Shown one piece after another: positions 1 through 7,879 of a stretch of DNA of 42,809 nucleotides. The DNA is taken from assembly GCA_919902675.1 (NCBI GenBank), contig CAKKRH010000006.1:1-42809 (forward strand), in the 5' to 3' direction. Position numbers and translations under genes: made by a program. Below the pieces are notes generated by a model. That model saw only the letters and a list, made by a program, of their open reading frames with translations. It did not search any database and was not told the origin of the DNA. Source of the DNA: Omnitrophica bacterium GWA2_41_15 (GTDB lineage Bacteria; Omnitrophota; Gorgyraeia; Gygaellales; UBA12090). The stretch's first letter is position 1. Each line of letters starts with the position of its first letter.

Positions 1-184
1 CGGTGGAAAGAAAATTACAGGTTACAATCAGAGGCGTATTTTTATCATATGTGTCTCCGGTAAAATATAAACCGGGTATCACGCGATAAGGTTTCTTTTT
101 AAACAAGAAAATCCAGTTATAGAACATCTTGATATAATCGCGCCAGCCAATAACAAGCCGCCGGGGAGGGCTTTGAGATTTCAT
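1..184 (-). CDS. N-terminal fragment of a corrinoid-type protein (HgcA/CFeSP-like), cut by window edge
   Basis: The first 61 codons are visible, beginning ATG AAA TCT. The ATG overlaps the stop of the preceding membrane-protein gene as ATGA, so the two are probably translationally coupled. After a basic start comes YRVIPGLYFTGDTYDKNTPL followed by IVTCNF. From memory, HgcA and acetyl-CoA synthase corrinoid proteins carry a similar stretch (basic/aromatic, V-x-PGLY, SPVLVTANY) just before the corrinoid-binding domain. The diagnostic cap-helix motif N(V/I)WCA(A/G)GK would lie beyond the left edge. The gene is last in a CadC-like/permease/membrane-protein operon. What is seen is the fragment and its context; the family call is inference. 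It could instead be another CFeSP-like protein with no role in mercury methylation. Confidence 0.45.
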   Translation of the reverse strand, partial: MKSQSPPRRLVIGWRDYIKMFYNWIFLFKKKPYRVIPGLYFTGDTYDKNTPLIVTCNFLST

Positions 185-633
185 TCTTTTTCCTTGAGGC
201 AATATTTTGGCGATCTCCGGATTAGCCAAAGATAGCTCAAAGATACCATCGCCAAGCTTATTCCCGCTATTGACCACTTGGGTATTTTTAACATTGAGAT
301 GCCCAAGAGATTAAAATACACCATCCACATCGGCGAACCGCAGCAACCGGACAGGAAACAGCCGGCTGTCCATAAGATAACGGTCCAGGCTCCTATGCCT
401 ATGCCAGCTGAAAAGGCTTTTCTTTTACATTCCTTAAATTTCATAAAGGCGAAGGCCGCAAAGGTAAGAGAAACGGCATAAGAAAACCCTAAATAATATT
501 CTTGCAGCCTCACATAAGCCGCGAGCCGGCCGGCGCCATCAGCCTGGCATCCGGAATTAATGAATTTAAAAAATACTATATGCGATATAAAGACCGCGAT
601 AAAAGTTAAAACCGGGAATAAAAACTTTGACAT
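181..633 (-). CDS. small polytopic membrane protein with a Cys-rich motif
   Basis: A 150-aa protein of unknown family. The reading frame extends upstream to 681, but the start at 633 (MSKFLFPVLTF) has a GGAGG about 5 nt before it and lies after the permease stop, so it is preferred. Four hydrophobic segments are visible: about residues 3-23, 46-65, 75-100 and 110-140. A loop holds FLSGCCGSPMW, and further Cys residues occur in SGCQADG and KECKRK. These could bind a soft metal, but that is inference. It sits between a PF03773 permease and the corrinoid-type gene, in an operon headed by a CadC-like sensor, so a role in metal or metalloid handling is likely. The reaction is unknown. Confidence 0.7.
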   Translation of the reverse strand: MSKFLFPVLTFIAVFISHIVFFKFINSGCQADGAGRLAAYVRLQEYYLGFSYAVSLTFAAFAFMKFKECKRKAFSAGIGIGAWTVILWTAGCFLSGCCGSPMWMVYFNLLGISMLKIPKWSIAGISLAMVSLSYLWLIRRSPKYCLKEKE

Positions 634-643
634 CACGCCCTCC

Positions 644-1540
644 TTAAAACAGGCTAAACAACAAACCTGAACCGATAGCAAATACCACCCAGTAGAAAAT
701 ATAAAAAAGGGTGGGTTTTCTGCCGATAACTTTTTGCGCCATAATCATAGTGGGAATACATGTGCCAACTGATCCCAGGAGAAAACTAAAGGCCGGGCCG
801 GTACCGAGGCCGAGCTTCAAAAGAGCCAAAGTAATGGGTATCTCTTCTCCCTCGCATACATATAAAGGTATGCCCACTAACACAGCCGCAAGATAGGCAA
901 AAGCCCCTGATGAGCCGATGTATTTCGGTATGGCCTCCTCCGGGATAAAGACGGTAAGCAGGCTGGCGATAAACACACCCAGAAGGAAATACTTACTCAG
1001 GTCTTTTATGATACTTAAAAAGCTCTTTAAGAAGCTCTTCTTCCGCGGCTTACAGCCGTCGGAACAAAGGCCGGGGGCATCATTTAACAGGCTGCCTTGA
1101 AGGATAAACCCTTTAACCCTTCTTTTTTCAAGATGATTAAGAATAACCCCCAAAATGATCGCGCCGGTTAAAGAGAATATAATCCTGGCAAGGGTAAACC
1201 TCCAGCCCAGTAAGGCGCAGGTTAATACCGCGGTATGCGGGCTAAGCAGTGGCGAGACCATAATAAAACTGCCCACTGCCCCAAGCCTCGCGCCTTTTTC
1301 TCTTAGGCCTTGCGCCATAGGGATGGTGGCGCAGGAACAACCCGGAAGCAACGCTCCCAAAATACTCGCGTTTATGACTGAGGATGTCCCGCGGTGAAAG
1401 AATTTAAGAGCAAATTTCGGCTTTAGATATACTTCAAGAAACGCGCCAAAGGCCGTCCCTAAGATAAAATAGGGAAAAACCGTGATAGTTAACGAGAGAA
1501 ACTCTTTTAATATCCTGTATCCTGCCTCAGCTAAAAACAT
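644..1540 (-). CDS. PF03773-family permease (ArsP / SO_0444-like)
   Basis: A 298-aa membrane protein with about eight hydrophobic segments. Two halves each carry a family signature. Residues about 62-100 hold LLPGCSCATIPMAQGL and SPLLSPHTA; residues about 225-250 hold PLYVCEGEEIPITLALL and a second G-x-C-x-PT loop (GTCIPTMIM). The CSC motif and repeated helical architecture fit PF03773, which includes the ArsP organoarsenical exporters and SO_0444-type Cu/Zn exporters. A central Cys-containing linker (GLCSDGCKPRKK) may bind metal. It follows the CadC-like regulator by 55 nt; that gap contains an AATTG/CAATT inverted repeat. The substrate cannot be read from sequence; Cd/Zn or an arsenical are candidates from context. 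Confidence 0.8.
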   Translation of the reverse strand: MFLAEAGYRILKEFLSLTITVFPYFILGTAFGAFLEVYLKPKFALKFFHRGTSSVINASILGALLPGCSCATIPMAQGLREKGARLGAVGSFIMVSPLLSPHTAVLTCALLGWRFTLARIIFSLTGAIILGVILNHLEKRRVKGFILQGSLLNDAPGLCSDGCKPRKKSFLKSFLSIIKDLSKYFLLGVFIASLLTVFIPEEAIPKYIGSSGAFAYLAAVLVGIPLYVCEGEEIPITLALLKLGLGTGPAFSFLLGSVGTCIPTMIMAQKVIGRKPTLFYIFYWVVFAIGSGLLFSLF

Positions 1541-1595
1541 ATTTCCCGCTTCATTTACTTAATTGAGCAATTAAACAATTAAACGGACAAAAAAA

Positions 1596-1955
1596 TTATT
1601 TGCCTATATGCCTTATCCCTTCATTGATTAATTTTATGATATGCCCGTTATCAAGCGCGTAAAAGGCCATCTTGCCTTCACTACGGTATTTTACCAACCC
1701 CAGGCCGCGCAATAACCTAAGCTGATGAGAAACCGCGGAAATACTTAGGCCCAAGATATGAGCTATATCGCAGACGCAAAGCTCTCCGCCTGAGAGGGAA
1801 AGCAATATCTTTACGCGCGTCGTATCGCCCAGCACCTTAAATATTTCCGCCAGCTTCGTAAGTTTATCGGATGGCGGCAGGGATTTCTTGAGCATATCTA
1901 CCTTTGCTTTGTTGTAGCAAAATAATTCACATACATCAGTTTGTTTTTTAACCAT
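1596..1955 (-). CDS. CadC-type ArsR/SmtB metal-sensing repressor
   Basis: A 119-aa winged-helix regulator. The N-terminus DVCELFCYNKAKV closely resembles staphylococcal CadC (DTCEIFCYDEEKV as recalled), which supplies two thiolates of the Cd/Pb/Bi site. The ELCVCD motif at about residues 57-62 supplies the other two. Together these form the four-Cys alpha-3N sensing site, so soft divalent metals are the likely inducers. The recognition helix is ISAVSHQLRLLRGLGLV, followed by a beta wing (KYRSEGKMAFYAL). Its promoter carries an AATTGAA-N6-TTCAATT inverted repeat over the expected transcription start, which suggests autoregulation. The next genes are the permease, a membrane protein and the corrinoid-type gene. 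Confidence 0.9.
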   Translation of the reverse strand: MVKKQTDVCELFCYNKAKVDMLKKSLPPSDKLTKLAEIFKVLGDTTRVKILLSLSGGELCVCDIAHILGLSISAVSHQLRLLRGLGLVKYRSEGKMAFYALDNGHIIKLINEGIRHIGK

Positions 1956-1972
1956 ATCGAAACTCCTAAGTT

Positions 1973-2024
1973 AATTGAATACTTGTTCAATTATGAATAT
2001 ATCTTAAAACCCATCACCTGTCAA
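1973..2024 (-). promoter_or_regulatory. promoter and operator of the cadC-like operon
   Basis: On the minus strand a -35 TTGACA (2019-2024) is followed after 17 nt by a -10 TATATT (1996-2001). An inverted repeat AATTGAA-N6-TTCAATT occupies 1973-1992, over the predicted start site near 1989. This is the arrangement expected for ArsR-family repression, and the half-site resembles cad operators. The -35 box overlaps the last codons of czcA. Confidence 0.75.
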
Positions 2025-5000
2025 TAGCCTTACTTACAACTTCTTCTTTCTCAAACCACCCATATAAAACAGGCAAAACTAAAAGAGTTATCAGCGTGGA
2101 TGTAATTAGCCCGCCCACTACGACAACGGCCAGCGGCTTTTGCACTTCTGAGCCGGGGCCAGAGGCAAACAACATTGGCACAAGGCCAAATACGGCAACC
2201 GATGCCGTCATAAGAATCGGCCGTAACCGCTGTTCGCATCCTTTAACAATGGCCTCATTAACAGGCATTCCTTCTTTTCTTAATTGATTGATGTAGCTGA
2301 CTAAAACCACACCATTTAATACCGCGACGCCAAAGAGGGCAATAAATCCAACTGAAGCGGGAACGCTCAAATATAATCCCGATATAAATAATGCCGCTAT
2401 GCCTCCAATCAAGGCAAACGGTAAATTAATAATCACCAGGAATGCCTGTTTTAAAGAATTAAAACTGGAAAAAAGCAAAAAGAATATCAACAGAATAGTA
2501 ACAGGAACAATGATTCCTAATCGTTTCATTGCCCTCTGCTGATTTTCAAACGCGCCGCCCCAGGTTATGTAATACCCTGCCGGAAGTTTCAATTTTTCTT
2601 TGAGTTTAGCCTGGGATTCCGTAACAAAACTGCCGATATCCCTTCCTTTCACATTACATTCCACCACAATACGCCGCTTACTGTTTTCCCGGCTGATTTG
2701 CACCGGCCCTTCAACTAAATTGACCGTTGCCAACTGCGCTAAAGGGATTTTGAAGCCCTTCGCGGAATTAATAAGGATATTCTCAATGGCTTTAATGGAA
2801 TCTCTTTTATCTTCGGGGAATCTCACCAGCACAGAAAATCTTTTTTCGCCCTCAAATACATCCGTGGGGGATTTTCCCCCTACCGCTGTTTCAATAATTT
2901 CCTGGATATCGCTGACATTGATCCCATAACGGGCTATTTTCCTGCGATCTATCTTTACCTCCACATAGGATTGCCCGGAAACCTGCTCAACGCGTAAATC
3001 CTCTATACCCTTAACTCCCGAAATAATCTTAGCGATAGCATCACCTTTAGTTTTTAGAATATCCATATCATCCCCAAACAACTTAATGGCGATCTGCGAT
3101 TTCACGCCTGAAATCAATTCATCAACTTTTAGGGCAATGGGCTGGGTAACATTTAAACCGATACCCGGGATCCGCGCCAAAGCCTCCCGCATTTTTTCAG
3201 ACAATTCTTCTTTGGTCTTCGCGGTTTTCCAATACTTCTTTGGTTTTAGGATGACAATGGGATCGCTGACATTGGGCCCCATAGGGTCTGTGGCTATCTC
3301 TGCCGTCCCGATTTTTGAAACCACTGTTTCCACCTCCGGAAACCCCATAATTATCTTTTGAGCAATTGTCTCTATCTCTACGGATTCTTTTAATGAAATA
3401 CTCGGTAAACGAATAATCTGAGGAGTCAGGCTTCCCTCATCTAATGTGGGGATAAATTCTGTCCCTAAAAAAGGAATGAGCATAAGACTCCCGCCAAAGA
3501 TCATTAAGGCGCAGATTATAACCGTACTTCTATGCTTTAGGGCCTTCTTGAGAACAGGCAGGTATAATTTCTTTGCCCATAGTATCAGAAAACCCTCTTT
3601 TTCATTTCCGGCTTTTAAAAAAAACGAACAAAAAACCGGTATCACAAAGATAGATAAAGCTAAAGATGAAAATAAGGCTATCGCGATAGTAAAAGCGAGC
3701 GGAGAAAACATCTTTCCTTCCATGCCCTGAAGGGTCATTATGGGCAGGAAGGTGATGGCTATAATCAATTCACCGAGAATTGATGGTTTGCGCACTTCCA
3801 TAACCGCGTTCAGTATTGTGGTAAATTTGTGTTTAGAGGCGCCGGACTCGGAAAGATGCCTTTGGACATTTTCCACCTGAATAATAGCGGCATCTACAAC
3901 CATACCCAGGGATATAGCAAGCCCTCCCAAAGTCATAAGGTTTGCTGAAAGGCCGATCATCTTCATTACAATAAATGCCGCCAGGACCGCCAGCGGCAAT
4001 GTAAGCGCGACCACAAACGCGGCTCTAAAGTTTCTTAAAAACAGGTAAAGGATTATAATGACAAAAATAGCGCCTTCGGTAAGGGCTTTTTCAACCGTCG
4101 CGAGGCACTTTTCAACAAGTTCCGTCCTATCATAAAATGGTTTTATTTTGATTCCGGCAGGCAAAACTTCCCCATCATTAATCTCTTTGACTTTATTTTT
4201 AACGCGCTCGACAACCTCCTTGCCGCTTTCTCCTTTAAGCATCATGACGATACCGGCCACACCTTCCCCTTTGCCGTCAACTGCCAACGCTCCCTGACGC
4301 GTTTCAGGTCCAATTTTAACCTCGGCGATATTGCTCACATACACAGGCACTTCTTCTTTTTCTTTAATAATAATATCTTTGATGTCGGCAATAGATTGGA
4401 TCAGTCCTATACCTCTGACCAAATATTGCTCTGCCGAATGTTCAAGGATATTTCCTCCGGCATTACTGTTATTGGCCGCTATTGCCTCAAAAACTTCTCT
4501 TAATGTCAGATCGTATTTCGCCAATTTCTCCGGATCAATGATGACTTGATACTGTTTCACATAGCCGCCAAATGAATTAACATCCGCTACGCCGGAAATG
4601 GTTTTTAAGATTGGACGGACAATCCAATCTTGAATGGTTCTTAATTCTGTCAAGTCTGCGGTTTTATCTTTCACCACAGCCTTTTGGGGGCGCTCTAACG
4701 TGTATTGATAAATTTCACCCAATCCGGTTGATATAGGGCCTAATGCCGTTTCAACTCCTTCAGGAAGATTCTCTTTAGCTTCAATTAATCGCTCCAAAAC
4801 TAATTGCCGGGCAAAATAGGTGTCAACATTATCTTCAAAAACAACCGTAACCATGGAAAGCCCGAACTTTGATAAAGAGCGCAGCTCAACTAACTTAGGC
4901 AAACCGGTCATCTGAACTTCTATGGGAAATGTAACTAACTTTTCAACCTCAATGGGAGAGCGGCCAGGGGCTTCGGCAATTACCTGAACCTGAATATTGG

Positions 5001-5127
5001 TAACATCAGGGAAAGCGTCTATAGGCAATTTCTTAAACGAATAAAATCCCAGCCCAATAAGAATACCAACCGCGATTATAATTAACAGCCTTGCCGAGAG
5101 CGAAAACGCTATAAGTTTGTCTAACAT
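2014..5127 (-). CDS. czcA: heavy-metal RND efflux pump inner-membrane subunit, CzcA type
   Basis: A 1037-aa protein, full length for an HME-RND transporter: twelve membrane segments, two large periplasmic domains, and an N-terminal LPIDAFPDVTN motif typical of CzcA/CusA. The TM4 proton-relay region reads SLGMVVDAAIIQVEN, keeping the central Asp and the EN pair. The three positions that form the CusA methionine triad are not Met here (DELISG, RYGINV, and a Met-free stretch near SAKGFKIPL). Cu/Ag is therefore unlikely and divalent Zn/Co/Cd more likely. It starts 1 nt after the membrane-fusion gene stop, with GGAGG upstream, and is the last gene of the efflux operon. The substrate class is inferred from residues. 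Confidence 0.92.
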   Translation of the reverse strand: MLDKLIAFSLSARLLIIIAVGILIGLGFYSFKKLPIDAFPDVTNIQVQVIAEAPGRSPIEVEKLVTFPIEVQMTGLPKLVELRSLSKFGLSMVTVVFEDNVDTYFARQLVLERLIEAKENLPEGVETALGPISTGLGEIYQYTLERPQKAVVKDKTADLTELRTIQDWIVRPILKTISGVADVNSFGGYVKQYQVIIDPEKLAKYDLTLREVFEAIAANNSNAGGNILEHSAEQYLVRGIGLIQSIADIKDIIIKEKEEVPVYVSNIAEVKIGPETRQGALAVDGKGEGVAGIVMMLKGESGKEVVERVKNKVKEINDGEVLPAGIKIKPFYDRTELVEKCLATVEKALTEGAIFVIIILYLFLRNFRAAFVVALTLPLAVLAAFIVMKMIGLSANLMTLGGLAISLGMVVDAAIIQVENVQRHLSESGASKHKFTTILNAVMEVRKPSILGELIIAITFLPIMTLQGMEGKMFSPLAFTIAIALFSSLALSIFVIPVFCSFFLKAGNEKEGFLILWAKKLYLPVLKKALKHRSTVIICALMIFGGSLMLIPFLGTEFIPTLDEGSLTPQIIRLPSISLKESVEIETIAQKIIMGFPEVETVVSKIGTAEIATDPMGPNVSDPIVILKPKKYWKTAKTKEELSEKMREALARIPGIGLNVTQPIALKVDELISGVKSQIAIKLFGDDMDILKTKGDAIAKIISGVKGIEDLRVEQVSGQSYVEVKIDRRKIARYGINVSDIQEIIETAVGGKSPTDVFEGEKRFSVLVRFPEDKRDSIKAIENILINSAKGFKIPLAQLATVNLVEGPVQISRENSKRRIVVECNVKGRDIGSFVTESQAKLKEKLKLPAGYYITWGGAFENQQRAMKRLGIIVPVTILLIFFLLFSSFNSLKQAFLVIINLPFALIGGIAALFISGLYLSVPASVGFIALFGVAVLNGVVLVSYINQLRKEGMPVNEAIVKGCEQRLRPILMTASVAVFGLVPMLFASGPGSEVQKPLAVVVVGGLITSTLITLLVLPVLYGWFEKEEVVSKAIDR

Positions 5128-5128
5128 A

Positions 5129-6103
5129 TTATTCTTCCTCCAATTCGCCTTTCAAAAGTTCAGACTTAAGAAGAAACGCTCCCTCGACGGCAACCTCGTC
5201 CCCTTCTTTAATCCGGGTAGTTTCTTCTTGAGAAGAAACATTATCGATAAAGACCTCTTCTTCGGTTTCAGCCTTTACCTTGATTTTTCTTACCACAAAT
5301 TTATTGCCCTCTGTTTTGAGAAAAACGATCCTATCCTCACCCATCGTCTGAACGGCATCTGCCGGTACCGAGAGATATTTCTCCTCGCCTTCTGATATAA
5401 TATCGCCGCTGATAAACATGCCTAATTTGAGCAACATATCTTTATTATCCACGATAACCCGAATTTTAATCGTGTGGCTGGTTTCATCAACTCTCGGAGA
5501 AATAAATACTATTTCCCCCTCAAACACTTTATCCGGATACGCGACAGCGCGCGCCGATACTTTCTGCCCTAGCCTAATTTCGGCAATATCTTTTTCATAA
5601 ACTTCAAGCGTTGCCCACAATTTTGTAAGGTCCGCGATAGTGTAAATAGATGAAACAGTGTCAACCCTGTCGTTTGCTTTAGCGAAAGCGCCGATCACGG
5701 TACCCGCTATCGGCGCCTTTACCTCATACGGGGATGTTTCACCGTTTATTTTGGACACCACACAAAGTATTTCGTCTTTTTTGACGGACGAACCAATTTG
5801 GGCTTTCACGTCAATAATCGTACCCGTAACCGGTGAAACCACATGAACCGAGGTTTGGACGTCCTGAGCAATCTGGCCGAAAACGGAAACCATCTTTTTG
5901 AATACGCTTAAGCGCGTTATAGCTGTTTTTAGGTTAATCAATTCCTGTGATTCTTCGCTTAAAGACAGCTCTGCCGCTTCTTCTTTGTGGCGCGTGTCGG
6001 CTTCGCTATTCTTTCCTACGCCCTTATTTAAAACACCCCGGGCTACCGCTATCCCTAGCACAAAAGAAATCAAAACAGCTGATACTAATCTTAGATTTTT
6101 CAT
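5129..6103 (-). CDS. czcB: RND efflux membrane-fusion protein, CzcB type
   Basis: A 324-aa periplasmic adaptor that links the RND pump to the outer-membrane channel. It has an N-terminal hydrophobic anchor (residues about 4-24), a short helical hairpin, then a lipoyl/barrel-sandwich domain split around it (VVSPVTGTI...VKAPIAGTVIG). A beta-barrel (RLGQKVSARAVAYPDKVFEGEIVFI) and a membrane-proximal domain follow. The order matches HlyD/CzcB adaptors. The start overlaps the stop of the outer-membrane factor gene as ATGA, with GGAGG upstream, indicating translational coupling. There is no Met-rich N-terminus, which again argues against a Cu/Ag system. Confidence 0.9.
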   Translation of the reverse strand: MKNLRLVSAVLISFVLGIAVARGVLNKGVGKNSEADTRHKEEAAELSLSEESQELINLKTAITRLSVFKKMVSVFGQIAQDVQTSVHVVSPVTGTIIDVKAQIGSSVKKDEILCVVSKINGETSPYEVKAPIAGTVIGAFAKANDRVDTVSSIYTIADLTKLWATLEVYEKDIAEIRLGQKVSARAVAYPDKVFEGEIVFISPRVDETSHTIKIRVIVDNKDMLLKLGMFISGDIISEGEEKYLSVPADAVQTMGEDRIVFLKTEGNKFVVRKIKVKAETEEEVFIDNVSSQEETTRIKEGDEVAVEGAFLLKSELLKGELEEE

Positions 6104-7356
6104 CGTAAATATTCCTCCTTGCGAACCGACGCGTAGACAGTCTTTTCAAGTTCGTTTATGGCTTTGTTAAGGCTAAACAGCCCTTCGTAGTATTTAATTC
6201 TTGTCTGGGCCGCGGTTTTTACCTGATCAAGAAAATTAATAAAGTCTATTTCTCCTTCGCTATAGCGCAGGTTTGCCAGACGCAGCAGTTCGTTTGCCTC
6301 CTCCAACGATTTTTTGAGTAATTCAAGTTGACGGTGGGCGAGCTCCGCGTTTAAGTAAGCCGCGAAAACACTAAAAGCAAGCTCTCTTTTAGCCGCCTGG
6401 GCTTTCGTGATCTGGGCGGCTTTCTCGGCTTGGGCTTTTTTGACTTCCCCTTGATTCAGGCTCCACAAAGGTACGCTAAAGCCCACTACCACAGATGAGT
6501 CATTCTCGTACTCCTCGGTTGTCCTCTGAAACCCGAGAAAAGGAGACGGTAAACGGGAAAGCTGTTCTTTGGTTAGATTCGCGGTTTTCGAATCTAGAAC
6601 CAAATCCTCGGACTTAATCGCGGGACTTTTAGAAAAGGCCTCCCGCGTTAATTCCTGAAGATCGAGCCGCAATTCCTCATCCTTAAGCTCCTCTTCTATT
6701 TCAAAAAGGTTATCCATCGCGCGCCCTAAAAGCAGGTTAAGCCTCGCCTTGTTTATTTTTAACTCTTTTTCCGCGGCTAAATAGGCATTCTCCGCCTCAA
6801 AAAGCGCTATCTTTGCCCGCTGGACGTCGTTTTTAAGCGCCTGTCCGGATTGAAAACGCTGCTGCACACGGCTGAAGAACTGCCGTAAAATATTGAGATT
6901 TTCACTTGTCAGCTCAAGTTCTTTTTTATTTAAAATGATCTGAGAGTAAATCCCCCTTGTTTCGGCATACACTTGCGACCAGGCGGCTTTTACTGCTTCT
7001 TGCTGTATCAATACTTCATTTTTCGCTATTTTGCCTTTTTTCCCGCGCACGCCCGGCGGATCAAACCCCTGCCTGATTTCAAGGCTGTCAAGATTTGTTT
7101 TACGTTTACCCGCTTCGTTCTTTTTCAATCCCCCTATCTCAAATTCAACTTCTGGATTGGAAAATGTCCGAGCGGTTATTAAATCGCCTTTGGCCGCATC
7201 AACGGCCCTGCTAACCTCAACCATGCGGGGATTATTTTTATAAGCCAATGCTAAGGCTTTCTCTAAAGTCAATGTTTCCTCAGCCCTGGCCATCTTAGGA
7301 ATGCCGCTGATAAGAAATACTATTATCGCGATGGTAATTCGTATCTTCCTGTTCAT
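6100..7356 (-). CDS. czcC: outer-membrane efflux channel, TolC/CzcC type
   Basis: A 418-aa protein with a signal peptide (residues 1-25, ending KMARAEE) and two OEP repeats of long amphipathic helices. Typical landmarks are LTLEKALALAYKNNPRM near the start and LRLANLRYSEGEIDFINFLD near the end. It forms the outer-membrane duct of the tripartite CzcCBA pump. The gene has an AGAGG Shine-Dalgarno but no promoter of its own in the 51 nt between the start and the preceding terminator. Expression therefore probably depends on read-through from the small exported-protein gene upstream. Confidence 0.9.
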   Translation of the reverse strand: MNRKIRITIAIIVFLISGIPKMARAEETLTLEKALALAYKNNPRMVEVSRAVDAAKGDLITARTFSNPEVEFEIGGLKKNEAGKRKTNLDSLEIRQGFDPPGVRGKKGKIAKNEVLIQQEAVKAAWSQVYAETRGIYSQIILNKKELELTSENLNILRQFFSRVQQRFQSGQALKNDVQRAKIALFEAENAYLAAEKELKINKARLNLLLGRAMDNLFEIEEELKDEELRLDLQELTREAFSKSPAIKSEDLVLDSKTANLTKEQLSRLPSPFLGFQRTTEEYENDSSVVVGFSVPLWSLNQGEVKKAQAEKAAQITKAQAAKRELAFSVFAAYLNAELAHRQLELLKKSLEEANELLRLANLRYSEGEIDFINFLDQVKTAAQTRIKYYEGLFSLNKAINELEKTVYASVRKEEYLR

Positions 7357-7407
7357 TTTTCTTAACCTCTTTTTTTTAAAGAATGGGAGAAATTAAAGAT
7401 GGGAAAA

Positions 7408-7464
7408 CAAAAAAAGACAGAATGAAGCACAATGCAAAACAAACTGTTTGTGCTTGCTTCTGTC
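7408..7464 (-). terminator. intrinsic terminator between the small leader gene and czcC
   Basis: On the minus strand GACAGAA pairs with TTCTGTC (7 bp). After a 2x2 internal loop AAGCACAA pairs with TTGTGCTT (8 bp), and the hairpin is followed by TTTTTTTG. It begins three bases after the stop of the small gene and lies inside the apparent operon, so it should lower transcription of the pump relative to the first gene. Confidence 0.8.
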
Positions 7465-7466
7465 TA

Positions 7467-7736
7467 TTAGATAATACTTTTAGGAGGATATTCTATACCG
7501 CGCAGAAACGGCTCCTGGCGGAGCGCGGCATCAAACTGGATAAAAGACGCGGAAAGCGAAGGTGATATTATGGTTTGGCCTGACGGTAAAACTATTCCGT
7601 GGCAGCCCGCGCCACAACAAATAACACAATGGTGACTGCTATCGTCTATTGAACTCGCGGCATCGCAAAATCCCGCCGCCGTGATCAAAAATACTGACAT
7701 AATGACAAATACTATTACTTTATTAAGCATCCTCAC
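7467..7736 (-). CDS. small exported His/Cys-rich protein heading the czc operon
   Basis: An 89-aa protein with a clear signal peptide (residues about 1-26, ending GFCDAAS). A compact motif follows, SSHHCVICCGAGCH, with two vicinal His, four Cys and a terminal His. This is a plausible periplasmic metal-binding site. Small proteins of this kind often occur at the head of czc/cus operons, so a role as metal chaperone or buffer is inferred. The first codon is GTG at 7736; an ATG at 7730 is an alternative. The promoter predicts a start of transcription near 7737, so the mRNA would be leaderless or nearly so. A terminator directly follows the stop. Confidence 0.75.
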   Translation of the reverse strand: MRMLNKVIVFVIMSVFLITAAGFCDAASSIDDSSHHCVICCGAGCHGIVLPSGQTIISPSLSASFIQFDAALRQEPFLRGIEYPPKSII

Positions 7737-7743
7737 AGAAAAG

Positions 7744-7771
7744 ATTGTAGCATATAGCTTATTTTTGTCAA
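7744..7771 (-). promoter_or_regulatory. promoter of the czc operon
   Basis: A minus-strand -35 TTGACA (7766-7771), 16-nt spacer and -10 TACAAT (7744-7749). The predicted start is about 7 nt further, at or next to the first codon of the small exported protein. No CadC-like inverted repeat was seen here. Confidence 0.7.
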
Positions 7772-7799
7772 GACTTCAAAGGAATCCTGTCAAGCCCCC

Positions 7800-7878
7800 A
7801 TTCGGCGCTCCGCCGACTAATCGTCGGCTACGCTGAGCACCCCCCCAAACGTGGGGGACAGTCTCCCCCGCGCCGAAT
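7800..7878. repeat. nested palindromic element downstream of camH
   Basis: The outer arms ATTCGGCGC (7800-7808) and GCGCCGAAT (7870-7878) are perfect inverted repeats. Inside are a GCCGA/TCGGC hairpin and a C-rich/G-rich hairpin that includes GGGGGACAG next to TCTCCCCC. The element ends two bases before the camH stop and may act as a terminator. The GGGACAG core also occurs inside the giant gene near 22190. Confidence 0.55.
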
Positions 7879-7879
7879 C

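Noticed and set aside
2014-5127. CusA (Cu/Ag) assignment for the RND pump
   Set aside because: The three methionine-triad positions are not Met, and the adaptor lacks a Met-rich end.
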